A stretch of 64,000 nt of DNA from positions 248,001 to 312,000 of the forward strand of contig JAWVWS010001039.1 in NCBI GenBank assembly GCA_033807775.1, written 5' to 3'. Positions 40,901 to 53,147 of this stretch are shown in pieces; position 1 is the first letter of the stretch; each line of letters opens with the position of its first letter. The notes under the pieces were generated by a model that was not told the DNA's origin, made no database searches, and saw only the letters and a program-made list of their open reading frames with translations. The translations under genes and the position numbers were made by a program. This DNA is from Saussurea involucrata. Its lineage: Eukaryota; Streptophyta; Magnoliopsida; Asterales; Asteraceae.

Positions 40901-42437
40901 TTTAAGTCGCAATTAGATCTCGTTGTAAACTAGAAAGTTGTTCTAGACACAGAGAGCTTTCCATCGATATATTATACACCTCAATCAGACCAATGAGTGA
41001 GTGATTTTATACGGATTTTTCAACAAACAGAACTTTATGCTTAGATCTAAGTCCGAAACCCGATGAACCCGACCCGATGAACCCGAAAACCGATTAGACC
41101 CAAAGTCCGAAACTCGAACTTTACTTAGGAAGGGTTTCGGGGCCTGTTTTGTCCACCCAAAACCCAATCGGGATGGGGGTTTTTCGGCCCGACCCGACCC
41201 GACCGATGCTCACCCCTAGTTTTTAGTAGAAAACAACTTTGAAAAGTTACAGCTTCCGTCCTACAAGCGTTTTGACGATTTACCCATACTTAGAGAACAA
41301 ATTAAGATTTGACATCTAAATTAAAAACGTACTACTATTTCTTAGGAATCTAATCGTCTAAAATACATATTTTTTGGATCAATGACCAATTTTATATGAA
41401 TTTTACAAAAACAGTGCGCAAAACCCGTTTTAACATGACCAGTTTTGGAAATACATTATTCCGAGCCCCTTAAAGTCGCAATTAGATCTCGTTAAACTAG
41501 AAAGTTGTTCTAGACACAGAGAGCTTTTCATCGATATATTATACACCTCAATCAGACCAATGAGTGAGTGATTTTATATGGATTTTTCAACAAACAGAAC
41601 TTTATGCTTAGATCTAAGTCCGAAACCCGATGAACCCGACCCGATGAACCCGAAAACCGATTAGACCCAAAGTCCGAAACTCGAACTTTACTTAGGAAGG
41701 GTTTCGGGGCCTGTTTTGTCCACCCAAAACCCGATCGGCAAGGGGGTTTTTCGGCCCGACCCGACCCGACCGATGCTCACCTTTAGTTTTTAGTAGAAAA
41801 CAACTTTGAAAAGTTACAGCTTCCGTCCTACAAGCGTTTTGACGATTTACCCATACTTAGAGAACAAATTAAGATTTGACATCTAAATTAAAAACGTACT
41901 ACTATTTCTTAGGGATCTAATCGTCTAAAATGCATATTTTTTGGATCAATGACCAATTTTATATGAATTTTACAAAAACAGTGCGCAAAACCCGTTTTAA
42001 CATGACCAGTTTTGGAAATACATTATTTCGAGCCCCTTAAAGTCGCAATTAGATCTCGTTGTAAACTAGAGAGTTGTTCTAGACATAGAGAGCTTTCCAT
42101 CGATATATTATACACCTCAATCAGACCAATGAGTGAGTGATTTTATACGGATTTTTCAACAAACAGAACTTTATGCTTAGATCTAAGTCCGAAACCCGAT
42201 GAACCCGACCCGATGAACCCGAAAACCGATTAGACCCAAAGTCCAAAACTCGAACTTTACTTAGGAAGGGTTTCGGGGCCTGTTTTGTCCACCCAAAACC
42301 CGATCGGGATGGGGGTTTTTTGGCCCAACCCGACCCGACCGATGCTCACCCCTAGTTTTTAGTAGAAAACAACTTTGAAAAGTTACAGCTTCCGTCCTAC
42401 AAGCGTTTTGACGATTTACCCATACTTAGAGAACAAA
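37920..42437 (+). repeat. Tetramer higher-order repeat of 2259 bp, two copies
   Basis: Starts are 37920, 38474, 39043, 39610 | 40179, 40733, 41302, 41869; lengths are 554, 569, 567, 569 in both. Marks in register: GTGATTTATACAG with TTTATTCTTAG; TTAGGGATCTAA with CCCAATCGGG; AAAATACATATT, TTCCGAGCC, CGTTAAACTAG (two bases lost), TTTTATATGG and CGGCAAGGGG; TTGGCCCAACCCG. Only scattered private changes separate the halves, such as CTTTTCATCG and CACCTTTAG in the third member and AGAGAGTTG in the last. Its marks are unrelated to those of the 2262-bp tetramer next door. Confidence 0.93.
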
Positions 42438-45400
42438 TTAAGATTTGACATCTAATTTAAAAACGTACTACTATTTCTTAGGAATCTAATCGTCTAAAAT
42501 GCATATTTTTTGGATCAATGACCAATTTTATATGAATTTTACAAAAACAGTGCGCAAAACCCGTTTTAACATGACCAGTTTTGGAAATACATTATTTCGA
42601 GCCCCTTAAAGTCGCAATTAGATCTCGTTGTAAACTAGAAAGTTGTTCTAGACACAGAGAGCTTTCCATCGATATATTATACAACTCAATCAGACCAATG
42701 AGTGAGTGATTTTATACGGATTTTTCAACAAACAGAACTTTATGCTTAGATCTAAGTCCGAAACCCGATGAACCCGACCCGATGAACCCGAAAACCGATT
42801 AGACCCAAAGTCCGAAACTCGAACTTTACTTAGAAAGGGTTTCGGGGCCTGTTTTGTCCACCCAAAACCCGATCGGGATGGGGGTTTTTCGGCCCGACCC
42901 GACCCGACCGATGCTCACCCCTAGTTTTTAGTAGAAAACAACTTTGAAAAGTTACAGCTTCCGTCCTACAAGCGTTTTGACGATTTACCCATACTTAGAG
43001 AACAAATTAAGATTTGACATCTAAATTAAAAACGTACTACTATTTCTTAGGGATCTAATCGTCTAAAATGCATATTTTTTGGATCAATTACCAATTTTAT
43101 ATGAATTTTACAAAAACAGTGCGCAAAACCCATTTTAACATGACCAGTTTTGGAAATACATTATTTCGAGCCCCTTAAAGTCGCAATTAGATCTCGTTGT
43201 AAACTAGAAAGTTGTTCTAGACACAGAGAGCTTTCCATCGATATATTATACACCTCAATCAGACCAATGAGTGAGTGATTTTATACGGATTTTTCAACAA
43301 ACAGAACTTTATGCTTAGATCTATGTCCGAAACCCGATGAACCCGACCCGATGAACCCGAAAACCGATTAGACCCAAAGTCCGAAACTCGAACTTTACTT
43401 AGGAAGGGTTTCGGGGCCTGTTTTGTCCACCCAAAACCCGATCGGGATGGGGGTTTTTCGGCCCGACCCGACCCGAACGATGCTCACCCCTAGTTTTTAG
43501 TAGAAAACAACTTTGAAAAGTTACAGCTTCCGTCCTACAAGCGTTTTGACGATTTACACATACTTAGAGAACAAATTAAGATTTGACATCTAAATTAAAA
43601 ACGTACTACTATTTCTTAGGAATCTAATCGTCTAAAATGCATATTTTTTGGATCAATGACCAATTTTATATGAGTTTTACAAAAACAGTGCGCAAAACCC
43701 GTTTTAACATGACCAGTTTTGGAAATACATTATTTCGAGCCCCTTAAAGTCGCAATTAGATCTCGTTGTAAACTAGAAAGTTGTTCTAGACACAGAGACC
43801 TTTCCATCGATATATTATACACCTCAATCAGACCAATGAGTGAGTGATTTTATACGGATTTTTCAACAAACAGAACTTTATGCTTAGATCTAAGTCCGAA
43901 ACCCGATGAACCCGACCCGATGAACCCGAAAACCGATTAGACCCAAAGTCCAATTCTCGAACTTTACTTAGGAAGGGTTTCGGGGCCTGTTTTGTCCACC
44001 CAAAACCCGATCGGGATGGGGGTTTTTTGGCCCAACCCGACCCGACCGATGCTCACCCCTAGTTTTTAGTAGAAAACAACTTTGAAAAGTTACAGCTTCC
44101 GTCCTACAAGCGTTTTGACGATTTACCCATACTTAGAGAACAAATTAAGATTTGACATCTAAATTAAAAACGTACTACTATTTCTTAGGTATCTAATCGT
44201 CTAAAATGCATATTTTTTGGATCAATCACCAATTTTATATGAATTTTACAAAAACAGTGCGCAAAACCCATTTTAACATGACCAGTTTTGGAAATACATT
44301 ATTTCGAGCCCCTTAAAGTCGCAATTAGATCTCGTTGTAAACTAGAAAGTTGTTCTAGACACAGAGAGCTTTCCATCGATATATTATACACCTCAATCAG
44401 ACCAATGAGTGAGTGATTTTATACGGATTTTTCAACAAACAGAACTTTATGCTTAGATCTATGTCCGAAACCCGATGAACCCGACCCGATGAACCCGAAA
44501 ACCGATTAGACCCAAAGTCCGAAACTCGAACTTTACTTAGGAAGGGTTTCGGGGCCTGTTTTGTCCACCCAAAACCCGATCGGGATGGGGGTTTTTCGGC
44601 CCGACCCGACCCGAACGATGCTCACCCCTAGTTTTTAGTAGAAAACAACTTTGAAAAGTTACAGCTTCCGTCCTACAAGCGTTTTGACGATTTACACATA
44701 CTTAGAGAACAAATTAAGATTTGACATCTAAATTAAAAACGTACTACTATTTCTTAGGAATCTAATCGTCTAAAATGCATATTTTTTGGATCAATGACCA
44801 ATTTTATATGAGTTTTACAAAAACAGTGCGCAAAACCCGTTTTAACATGACCAGTTTTGAAAATACATTATTTCGAGCCCCTTAAAGTCGCAATTAGATC
44901 TCGTTGTAAACTAGAAAGTTGTTCTAGACACAGAGAGCTTTCCATCGATATATTATACACCTCAATCAGACCAATAAGTGAGTGATTTTATACGGATTTT
45001 TCAACAAACAGAACTTTATGCTTAGATCTAAGTCCGAAACCCGATGAACCCGACCCGATGAACCCGAAAACCGATTAGACCCAAAGTCCAAAACTCGAAC
45101 TTTACTTAGGAAGGGTTTCGGGGCCTGTTTTGTCCACCCAAAACCCGATCGGGATGGGGGTTTTTTGGCCCAACCCGACCCGACCGATGCTCACCCCTAG
45201 TTTTTAGTAGAAAACAACTTTGAAAAGTTACAGCTTCCGTCCTACAAGCGTTTTGACGATTTACCCATACTTAGAGAACAAATTAAGATTTGACATCTAA
45301 TTTAAAAACATACTACTATTTCTTAGGAATCTAATCGTCTAAAATGCATATTTTTTGGATCAATGACCAATTTTATATGAATTTTACAAAAACAGTGCGC

Positions 45401-46420
45401 AAAACCCGTTTTAACATGACCAGTTTTGGAAATACATTATTTCGAGCCCCTTAAAGTCGCAATTAGATCTCGTTGTAAACTAGAAAGTTGTTCTAGACAC
45501 AGAGAGCTTTCCATCGATATATTATACAACTCAATCAGACCAATGAGTGAGTGATTTTATACGGATTTTTCAACAAACAGAACTTTATGCTTAGATCTAA
45601 GTCCGAAACCCGATGAACCCGACCCGATGAACCCGAAAACCGATTAGACCCAAAGTCCGAAACTCGAACTTTACTTAGAAAGGGTTTCGGGGCCTGTTTT
45701 GTCCACCCAAAACCCGATCGGGATGGGGGTTTTTCGGCCCGACCCGACCCGACCGATGCTCATCCCTAGTTTTTAGTAGAAAACAACTTTGAAAAGTTAC
45801 AGCTTCCGTCCTACAAGCGTTTTGACGATTTACCCATACTTAGAGAACAAATTAAGATTTGACATCTAAATTAAAAACGTACTACTATTTCTTAGGGATC
45901 TAATCGTCTAAAATGCATATTTTTTGGATCAATTACCAATTTTATATGAATTTTACAAAAACAGTGCGCAAAACCCATTTTAACATGACCAGTTTTGGAA
46001 ATACATTATTTCGAGCCCCTTAAAGTCGCAATTAGATCTCGTTGTAAACTAGAAAGTTGTTCTAGACACAGAGAGCTTTCCATCGATATATTATACAACT
46101 CAATCAGACCAATGAGTGAGTGATTTTATACGGATTTTTCAACAAACAGAACTTTATGCTTAGATCTAAGTCCGAAACCCGATGAACCCGACCCGATGAA
46201 CCCGAAAACCGATTAGACCCAAAGTCCGAAACTCGAACTTTACTTAGAAAGGGTTTCGGGGCCTGTTTTGTCCACCCAAAACCCGATCGGGATGGGGGTT
46301 TTTCGGCCCGACCCGACCCGACCGATGCTCATCCCTAGTTTTTAGTAGAAAACAACTTTGAAAAGTTACAGCTTCCGTCCTACAAGCGTTTTGACGATTT
46401 ACCCATACTTAGAGAACAAA
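42438..46420 (+). repeat. Copies 76-82: tandem dimer (1138 bp) and a single-monomer duplication
   Basis: Starts are 42438, 43007, 43576, 44145, 44714, 45283, 45852. Copies 77-78 and 79-80 form a dimer: 77 and 79 share CCCATTTTAAC, CTATGTCC, CGAACGATG and TTTACACATAC; 78 and 80 share GAGTTTTAC and TTGGCCCAACCCG. Copies 76 and 81 share CTAATTTAAAAAC, TACAACTCAATC and TTAGAAAGGG. Copy 82 has the left half of 77 (CAATTACCAAT, CCCATTTT) and the right half of 81 (TACAACTC, TTAGAAAGG, GCTCATCCC), and copy 83 repeats its left half. This is a 569-bp tandem duplication with breakpoints inside the monomer. Confidence 0.87.
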
Positions 46421-49400
46421 TTAAGATTTGACATCTAAATTAAAAACGTACTACTATTTCTTAGGGATCTAATCGTCTAAAATGCATATTTTTTGGATCA
46501 ATTACCAATTTTATATGAATTTTACAAAAACAGTGCGCAAAACCCATTTTAACATGACCAGTTTTGGAAATACATTATTTCGAGCCCCTTAAAGTCGCAA
46601 TTAGATCTCGTTGTAAACTAGAAAGTTGTTCTAGACACAGAGAGCTTTCCATCGATATATTATACACCTCAATCAGACCAATGAGTGAGTGATTTTATAC
46701 GGATTTTTCAACAAACAGAACTTTATGCTTAGATCTATGTCCGAAACCCGATGAACCCGACCCGATGAACCCGAAAACCGATTAGACCCAAAGTCCGAAA
46801 CTCGAACTTTACTTAGGAAGGGTTTCGGGGCCTGTTTTGTCCACCCAAAACCCGATCGGGATGGGGGTTTTTCGGCCCGACCCGACCCGAACGATGCTCA
46901 CCCCTAGTTTTTAGTAGAAAACAACTTTGAAAAGTTACAGCTTCCGTCCTACAAGCGTTTTGACGATTTACACATACTTAGAGAACAAATTAAGATTTGA
47001 CATCTAAATTAAAAACGTACTACTATTTCTTAGGAATCTAATCGTCTAAAATGCATATTTTTTGGATCAATGACCAATTTTATATGAGTTTTACAAAAAC
47101 AGTGCGCAAAACCCGTTTTAACATGACCAGTTTTGGAAATACATTATTTCGAGCCCCTTAAAGTCGCAATTAGATCTCGTTGTAAACTAGAAAGTTGTTC
47201 TAGACACAGAGACCTTTCCATCGATATATTATACACCTCAATCAGACTAATGAGTGAGTGATTTTATACGGATTTTTCAACAAACAGAACTTTATGCTTA
47301 GATCTAAGTCCGAAACCCGATGAACCCGACCCGATGAACCCGAAAACCGATTAGACCCAAAGTCCGAAACTCGAACTTTACTTAGGAAGGGTTTCGGGGC
47401 CTGTTTTGTCCACCCAAAACCCGATCGGGATGGGGGTTTTTCGGCCCGACCCGACCCGACCGATGCTCACCCCTAGTTTTTAGTAGAAAACAACTTTGAA
47501 AAGTTACAGCTTCCGTCCTACAAGCGTTTTGACGATTTACCCATACTTAGAGAACAAATTAAGATTTGACATCTAAATTAAAAACGTACTACTATTTCTT
47601 AGGGATCTAATCGTCTAAAATGCATATTTTTTGGATCAATGACCAATTTTATATGAAGTTTACAAAAACAGTGCGCAAAACCCGTTTTAACATGACCAGT
47701 TTTGGAAATACATTATTTCGAGCCCCTTAAAGTCGCAATTAGATCTCGTTGTAAACTAGAAAGTTGTTCTAGACACAGAGAGCTTTCCATTGATATATTA
47801 TACATCTCAATCAGACCAATGAGTGAGTGATTTTATACGGATTTTTCAACAAACAGAACTTTATGCTTAGATCTAAGTCCGAAACCCGATGAACCCGAAA
47901 ACCGATTAGACCCAAAGTCCGAAACTAGAACTTTACTTAGGAAGGGTTTCGGGGCCTGTTTTGTCCACCCAAAACCCGATCGGGATGGGGGTTTTTCGGC
48001 CCGACCCGACCCGACCGATGCTCACCCCTAGTTTTTAGTAAAAAACAACTTTGAAAAGTTACAGCTTCCGTCCTACAAGCGTTTTGACGATTTACCCATA
48101 CTTAGAGAACAAATTAAGATTTGACATCTAAATTAAAAACGTACTACTATTTCTTAGGGATCTAATCGTCTAAAATGCATATTTTTTGGATCAATTACCA
48201 ATTTTATATGAATTTTACAAAAACAGTGCGCAAAACCCGTTTTAACATGACCAGTTTTGGAAATACATTATTTCGAGCCCCTTAAAGTCGCAATTAGATC
48301 TCGTTGTAAACTAGAAAGTTGTTCTAGACACAGAGAGCTTTCCATCGATATATTATACACCTCAATCAGACCAATGAGTGAGTGATTTTATACGGATTTT
48401 TCAACAAACAGAACTTTATGCTTAGATCTATGTCCGAAACCCGATGAACCCGACCCGATGAACCCGAAAACCGATTACACCAAAAGTCCGAAACTCAAAC
48501 TTTACTTTGGAAGGGTTTCGGGGCCTGTTTTTTCCACCCAAAACCCGATCGGGATGGGGTTTTTTCGGCCCGACCCGACCCGAACGATGCTCACCCCTAG
48601 TTTTTAGTAGAAAACAACTTTGAAAAGTTCCAGCTTCCGTCCTACAAGCGTTTTGACGATTTACCCATACTTAGAGAACAAATTAAGATTTGACATCTAA
48701 ATTAAAAACGTACTACTATTTCTTAGGAATATAATCGTCTAAAATGCATATTTTTTGGATCAATGACCAATTTTATATGAGTTTTACAAAAACAGTGCGC
48801 AAAACCCTTTTTAACATGACCAGTTTTGGAAATACATTATTTCGAGCCCCTTAAAGTCGCAATTAGATCTCGTTGTAAACTAGAAAGTTGTTCTAGACAC
48901 AGAGACCTTTCCATCGATATATTATACACCTCAATCAGACTAATGAGTGAATGATTTTATACGGATTTTTCAACAAACAGAACTTTATGCTTAGATCTAA
49001 GTCCGAAACCCGATGAACCCGACCCGATGAACCCGAAAACCGATTAGACCCAAAGTCCGAAACTCGAACTTTACTTAGGAAGGGTTTCGGGGCCTGTTTT
49101 GTCCACCCAAAACCCGATCGGGATGGGGGTTTTTCGGCCCGACCCGACCCGACCGATGCTCACCCCTAGTTTTTAGTAGAAAACAACTTTGAAAAGTTAC
49201 AGCTTCCGTCCTACAAGCGTTTTGACGATTTACCCATACTTAGAGAACAAATTAAGATTTGACATCTAAATTAAAAACGTACTACTATTTCTTAGGGATC
49301 TAATCGTCTAAAATGCATATTTTTTGGATCAATGACCAATTTTATATGAATTTTACAAAAACAGTGCGCAAAACCCGTTTTAACATGACCAGTTTTGGAA

Positions 49401-49806
49401 ATACATTATTTCGAGCCCCTTAAAGTCGCAATTAGATCTCGTTGTAAACTAGAAAGTTGTTCTAGACACAGAGAGCTTTCCATTGATATATTATACACCT
49501 CAATCAGACCAATGAGTGAGTGATTTTATACGGATTTTTCAACAAACAGAACTTTATGCTTAGATCTAAGTCCGAAACCCGATGAACCCGAAAACCGATT
49601 AGACCCAAAGTCCGAAACTAGAACTTTACTTAGGAAGGGTTTCGGGGCCTGTTTTGTCCACCCAAAACCCGATCGGGATGGGGGTTTTTCGGCCCGACCC
49701 GACCCGACCGATGCTCACCCCTAGTTTTTAGTAGAAAACAACTTTGAAAAGTTACAGCTTCCGTCCTACAAGCGTTTTGACGATTTACCCATACTTAGAA
49801 AACAAA
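46421..49806 (+). repeat. Trimer higher-order repeat of 1693 bp, two copies (copies 83-85 and 86-88)
   Basis: Starts are 46421, 46990, 47559 | 48114, 48683, 49252; lengths are 569, 569, 555 in both. First members share TTAGGGATC, CAATTACCAAT, CTATGTCC and CGAACGATG. Second members share GAGTTTTAC, GACCTTTCC and GACTAATGAG. Third members share CATTGATAT, AAACTAGAAC and a single GATGAACCC unit. Copy 86 has gathered more private changes than copy 83, for example GATTACACCAAAAG and AAGTTCCAGC. Confidence 0.92.
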
Positions 49807-51513
49807 TTAAGATTTGACATCTAAATTAAAAACGTACTACTATTACTTAGGAATCTAATCGTCTAAAATGCATATTTTATGGATCAATGACCAATTTTAT
49901 ATGAATTTTACAAAAACAGTGCGCAAAACCCGTTTTAACATGACCAGTTTTGGAAATACATTATTTCGAGCCCCTTAAAGTCGCAATTAGATCTCGTTGT
50001 AAACTAGAAAGTTGTTCTAGACACAGAGAGCTTTCCATCGATATATTATACACCTCAATCAGACCAATGAGTGAGTGATTTTATACGGATTTTTCAACAA
50101 ACAGAACTTTATGCTTAGATCTAAGTCCGAAACCCGATGAACCCGACCCGATGAACCCGAAAACCGATTAGACCCAAAGTCCGAAACTCGAACTTTACTT
50201 AGGAAGGGTTTTGAGGCCTGTTTTGTCCACCCAAAACCCGATCGGGATGGGGGTTTTTCGGCCCGACCCGACCCGACCGATACTCACCCCTAGTTTTTAG
50301 TAGAAAACAACTTTGAAAAGTTACAGCTTCCGTCCTACATGCGTTTTGACGATTTACCCATACTTAGAGAACAAATTAAGATTTGACATCTAAATTAAAA
50401 ACGTACTACTATTTCTTAGGAATCTAATCGTCTAAAATGCATATTTTTTGGATCAATGACCAATTTTATATGAATTTTACAAAAACAGTGCGCAAAACCC
50501 GTTTTAACATGACCAGTTTTGGAAATACATTATTTCGAGCCCCTTAAAGTCGCAATTAGATCTCGTTGTAAACTAGAAAGTTGTTCTAGACACAGAGAGC
50601 TTTCCATCGATATATTATACACCACAATCAGACCAATGAGTGAGTGATTTTATACGGATTTTTCAACAAACAGAACTTTATGCTTAGATCTAAGTCCGAA
50701 ACCCGATGAACCCGACCCGATGAACCCGAAAACCGATTAGACCCAAAGTCCGAAACTCGAACTTTACTTAGGAAGGGTTTCGGGGCCTGTTTTGTCCACC
50801 CAAAACCCGATCGGGATGGGGGGTTTTCGGCCCGACCCGACCCGACCGATGCTCTCCCCTAGTTTTTAGTAGAAAACAACTTTGAAAAGTTACAGCTTCC
50901 GTCCTACAAGCGTTTTGACGATTTACCCATACTTAGAGAACAAATTAAGATTTGACATCTAAATTAAAAACGTACTACTATTTCTTAGGAATCTAATCGT
51001 CTAAAATGCATATTTTTTGGATCAATGACCAATTTTATATGAGTTTTACAAAAACAGTGCGCAAAACCCGTTTTAACATGACCAGTTTTAGAAATACATT
51101 ATTTCGAGCCCCTTAAAGTCGCAATTAGATCTCGTTGTAAACTGGAAAGTTGTTCTAGACACAGAGACCTTTCCATCGATATATTATACACCTCAATCAG
51201 ACCAATGAGTGAGTGATTTTATACGGATTTTTCAACAAACAGAACTTTATGCTTAGATCTAAGTCCGAAACCCGATGAACCCGACCCGATGAACCCGAAA
51301 ACCGATTAGACCCAAAGTCCGAAACTCGAACTTTACTTAGGAAGGGTTTCGGGGCCTGTTTTGTCCACCCAAAACCCGATCGGGATGGGGGTTTTTCGGC
51401 CCGACCCGACCCGACCGATGCTCACCCCTAGTTTTTAGTAGAAAACAACTTTGAAAAGTTACAGCTTCCGTCCTACAAGCGTTTTGACGATTTACCCATA
51501 CTTAGAGAACAAA

Positions 51514-52076
51514 TTAAGATTTGACATCTAAATTAAAAACGTACTACTATTTCTTAGGGATCAAATCGTCTAAAATGCATATTTTTTGGATCAATGACCA
51601 ATTTTATATGAGTTTTACAAAAACAGTGCGCAAAACCCGTTTAAACATGACCAGTTTTGGAAATACATTATTTCAAGCCCTTAAAGTCGCAATTAGATTT
51701 CGTTGTAAACTAGAAAGTTGTTCTAGACACAGAGAGCTTTCCATCGATATATTATATACCTCAATCAGACCAATGAGTGAGTGATTTTATACGGATTTTT
51801 CAACAAACCGAACTTTATGCTTAGATCTAAGTCCGAAACCCGATGAACCCGACCCGATGAACCCGAAAACCGATTAGACCCAAAGTCCGAAACTCGAACT
51901 TTAATTAGGAAGGGTTTCGGGGCCTGTTTTGTACACCCAAAACCCGATCGGGATTTGGGTTTTTCGGCCCGACCGGACCGATGCTCACCCCTAGTTTTTA
52001 GTAGAAAACAACTTTGAAAAGTTACAGCTTCCGTCCTACAGGCGTTTTGACGATTTACCCATACTTAGAGAACAAA
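51514..52076 (+). repeat. Most divergent monomer in the window (563 bp)
   Basis: This copy stacks private changes: GGGATCAAATCG, GTTTAAACATG, TTTCAAGCCCTTAAAG (one base lost), GATTTCGTTG, TTATATACCTC, AAACCGAAC, TTTAATTAGG, TTGTACACCC, GGATTTGGG, a five-base loss in the CCCGA run, and ACAGGCG. Its neighbours are near consensus, so it seems to have escaped recent homogenisation. The lost bases open an 87-codon frame at 51521-51784 that reads straight through satellite sequence and is not a gene. Confidence 0.85.
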
Positions 52077-52763
52077 TTAAGATTTGACATCTAAATTAAA
52101 AACGTACTACTATTTCTTAGGAATCTAATTGTCTAAAATGCATATTTTTTGGATCAATGACCAATTTTATATGAATTTTACAAAAACAGTGCGCAAAACC
52201 CGTTTTAACATGGCCAGTTTTGGAAATACATTATTTCAAGCCCCTTAAAGTCGCAATTAGATCTCGTTGTAAACTAAAAAGTTGTTCTAGACACAGAGAG
52301 CTTTCCATCGATATATTATACACCTCAATCAGACCAATGAGTGAGTGATTTTATACGGATTTTTCAACAAACAGAACTTTATGCTTAGATCTAAGTCCGA
52401 AACCCGATGAACCCGACCCGATGAACCCGAAAACCGATTAGACCCAAAGTCCGAAACTCGAACTTTACTTAGAAAGGGTTTCGGGGCCTGTTTTGTCCAC
52501 CCAAAACCCGATCGGGATGGGGGTTTTTCGGCCTGACCCGACCCGACCGATGCTCACCCCTAGTTTTTAGTAGAAAACAACTTTGAAAAGTTACAGCTTC
52601 CGTCCTACAAGCGTTTTGACGATTTACCCATACTTAGAGAACAAATTAAGATTTGACATCTAAATTAAAAACGTACTACTATTTCTTAGGAATCTAATCG
52701 TCTAAAATGCATATTTTTTGGATCAATGACCAATTTTATATGAATTTTACAAAAACAGTGCGC

Positions 52764-52775
52764 AAAACCCGTTTT
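52764..52775. other. Short dyad AAAAC-CC-GTTTT, repeated in nearly every monomer
   Basis: Five-base arms AAAAC and GTTTT are separated by two C residues. Several copies around 43-46.5 kb (for example those beginning at 43007, 44145 and 45852) change CCCG to CCCA through a CpG transition, which breaks the innermost pair. No protein partner is known to me. Confidence 0.6.
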
Positions 52776-52842
52776 AACATGACCAGTTTTGGAAATACAT
52801 TATTTCGAGCCCCTTAAAGTCGCAATTAGATCTCGTTGTAAA

Positions 52843-52859
52843 CTAGAAAGTTGTTCTAG
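52843..52859. other. Dyad CTAGAA-AGTTG-TTCTAG in the monomer body
   Basis: Six-base arms flank a five-base loop. In copies reading GTAATCTAGAAAG instead of GTAAACTAGAAAG (for example those beginning at 3417, 3986, 14743, 19189, 20327, 22048, 22631, 23783 and 27211) the arms extend to seven bases, TCTAGAA and TTCTAGA. In copies with GTTCCAGAC (beginning 11898, 13605, 14174, 19758, 26642) one arm is broken. In the cluster at about 55.5-62.3 kb CTAGAG replaces CTAGAA. The dyad is visible directly; whether it forms a cruciform or binds a protein is unknown. Confidence 0.65.
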
Positions 52860-52952
52860 ACACAGAGAGCTTTCCATCGATATATTATACACCTCAATCA
52901 GACCAATGAGTGAGTGATTTTATACGGATTTTTCAACAAACAGAACTTTATG

Positions 52953-52964
52953 CTTAGATCTAAG
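52953..52964. other. Perfect 12-bp palindrome CTTAGATCTAAG
   Basis: The sequence equals its own reverse complement and lies just upstream of the C-rich block. Variants CTTATATCTAAG, CTTAGATCTATG and CTAAGATCTAAG mark particular subfamilies and break the symmetry. The 53-bp deletion allele removes it entirely. Confidence 0.7.
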
Positions 52965-52971
52965 TCCGAAA

Positions 52972-52997
52972 CCCGATGAACCCGACCCGATGAACCC
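52972..52997 (-). other. Canonical G-quadruplex motif on the minus strand of the C-rich block
   Basis: Four CCC tracts on the plus strand start at 52972, 52981, 52986 and 52995. The minus strand therefore has four GGG tracts with loops of 6, 2 and 6 bases, within the usual G3+N1-7 rule. The motif is made of two GATGAACCC iterations. Copies with three iterations (583 bp) have six tracts. Copies with one iteration (554 or 555 bp) keep only two nearby tracts, and copies with the 53-bp deletion lose all four, so both short types fall outside the rule. Folding is inferred from the pattern only. Confidence 0.7.
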
Positions 52998-53071
52998 GAA
53001 AACCGATTAGACCCAAAGTCCGAAACTCGAACTTTACTTAGGAAGGGTTTCGGGGCCTGTTTTGTCCACCC

Positions 53072-53096
53072 AAAACCCGATCGGGATGGGGGTTTT
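53072..53096. other. Nested inverted repeat around CCCGATCGGG
   Basis: The perfect 10-bp palindrome CCCGATCGGG occupies 53076-53085. It overlaps a wider dyad with arms AAAACCC (53072-53078) and GGGTTTT (53090-53096), so the two hairpins are alternatives. CpG transitions break the palindrome in some copies, for example CGATCAGG in the copies beginning at 18051 and 18620 and CCCAATCGG in those beginning at 38474 and 40733. Confidence 0.6.
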
Positions 53097-53100
53097 TCGG

Positions 53101-53119
53101 CCCGACCCGACCCGACCGA
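53101..53119 (+). repeat. CCCGA micro-iteration inside the monomer
   Basis: Three exact CCCGA units are followed by CCGA. The copy beginning at 51514 has lost five bases here and retains fewer units, consistent with slippage. The three C tracts plus CCCC at 53126 could give a long-loop G-rich structure on the minus strand, but this one falls outside the standard loop limit. Confidence 0.7.
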
Positions 53120-53147
53120 TGCTCACCCCTAGTTTTTAGTAGAAAAC

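Noticed and set aside
51521..51784. Plus-strand frames at 10840-11031, 35152-35361, 51521-51784 and 53845-54054
   Set aside because: All end at the same satellite stop (GTGAGTGA) and share the same carboxyl end because they read the same part of different monomers. Each exists through a private indel or substitution; this is not a gene family.
53041..53100. Telomere-like GGGTTT and AACCC stretches in the C-rich block
   Set aside because: No run of the plant TTTAGGG or another telomere unit occurs; the iterations are GATGAACCC and CCCGA.
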